Shown: positions 49,851 through 49,996 of the stretch, one piece after another
Layout: each line of letters starts with the position of its first letter
Numbering within the stretch: the first letter of the stretch is position 1
Source: a virus
Virus record (IMG/VR): IMGVR_UViG_3300023210_000050
Span: 1 to 49,996 of that record
Strand: one strand, 5' to 3'
Length of the DNA: 49,996 nt
The notes under the pieces: model-generated
Seen by the model: the letters and a program-made list of their open reading frames with translations, nothing else
Told to the model about the DNA's origin: nothing
Database searches by the model: none
Made by a program: the position numbers and the translations under genes

Positions 49851-49996
49851 ATGAAAATAGATAAAGTTACATTAATATTAATTGCAATCATAATCCTTAT
49901 GTCAATAGGATTAACATACATGTTCATGAACCAATCGGATCAGGTTATCATGATACAAGATGAACAATTACAACAACGAGTTGATAGTTTATCAAT
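49851..49996 (+). CDS. N-terminal part of a single-pass membrane protein (partial)
   Basis: ATG 49851 follows the preceding stop by 1 nt, and the frame runs off the right edge after 48 codons. Residues 6-26 form a membrane helix (VTLILIAIIILMSIGLTYMF), then a polar, Gln/Asp-rich helix (DEQLQQRVDSLS) begins, suggesting a coiled coil outside. This is also the layout of an i-spanin, but the rest is missing. Confidence 0.7.
   Translation, partial: MKIDKVTLILIAIIILMSIGLTYMFMNQSDQVIMIQDEQLQQRVDSLS

Noticed and set aside
1-49996. tRNA genes, CRISPR arrays, integrase, transposase, reverse transcriptase/diversity-generating element
   Set aside because: I looked for cloverleaf-like arms, regular spacer repeats and the protein motifs and found none. 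A tRNA scan would be needed to exclude a divergent tRNA.

Overview
The window reads as the virion-structure half of a large, AT-rich (roughly one-third G+C by eye) T4-like myovirus genome. All 62 genes I support lie on the + strand, packed with short gaps or stop/start overlaps. T4-type hallmarks are a gp25-like and a gp6-like baseplate wedge protein in tandem, a spike-like baseplate protein, a gp55-like late sigma factor, a gp61-like primase and a gp47/gp46 (Mre11/Rad50) recombination nuclease. The host is most likely a Bacteroidota bacterium, for three reasons. Five promoters fit a TTAGG/TTTGG-N18-TATATT pattern close to the Bacteroidota -33/-7 consensus. Many small genes have A-rich leaders without a Shine-Dalgarno. 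Two small proteins resemble Bacteroidota families (Hc1-like histone, DUF4494-like). Family assignments are from memory of sequence patterns, not from a search.

Layout. 1-6200: accessory genes, mostly tiny and unknown, with a metallophosphoesterase, a membrane protein and a putative head-packaged protein. 6200-8400: a TM microprotein, a histone H1-like protein and three proteins of which two carry a recurrent N-terminal peptide. 8480-14410: more accessory genes (methyltransferase, Hsp20, coiled-coil membrane protein, Cys-containing basic protein). 14447-16864: a tightly coupled unit of ClpP-like protease, HD hydrolase, TM protein and late sigma factor. 16906-35912: baseplate and tail (spike, gp25, gp6, very large wedge or fibre proteins, LamG-domain protein). 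35944-40567: a DNA-processing island of a T7 endonuclease I-like resolvase, a primase and a single-chain Mre11-Rad50 fusion. 40591-44675: tail fibres. 44712-49996: a 922-aa multidomain protein and a cluster of small proteins, several with the same N-terminal peptide.

How it works together. Class 1 promoters (-35-like plus -10-like) precede the accessory blocks and the operon that makes the late sigma factor. A second motif, TATTTATA or TATTTATT without the -35-like part, sits just upstream of most structural and DNA-island genes and is the likely late promoter. TATTTATA is the reverse complement of the T4 late promoter TATAAATA.

Most interesting observations: (1) a recurrent N-terminal amphipathic peptide ending in L/I-x-E, which looks like a capsid-targeting sequence with a prohead-protease site, on six proteins; (2) the same kind of site at the start and at domain borders of the 922-aa protein (nucleotidyltransferase, LETM1-like, KxDG ligase-like), suggesting a polyprotein matured in the head; (3) fusion of Mre11 and Rad50 in one chain; (4) two promoter classes with a shared core, and possible leaderless mRNAs; (5) a covarying 5'-leader hairpin at two early units.
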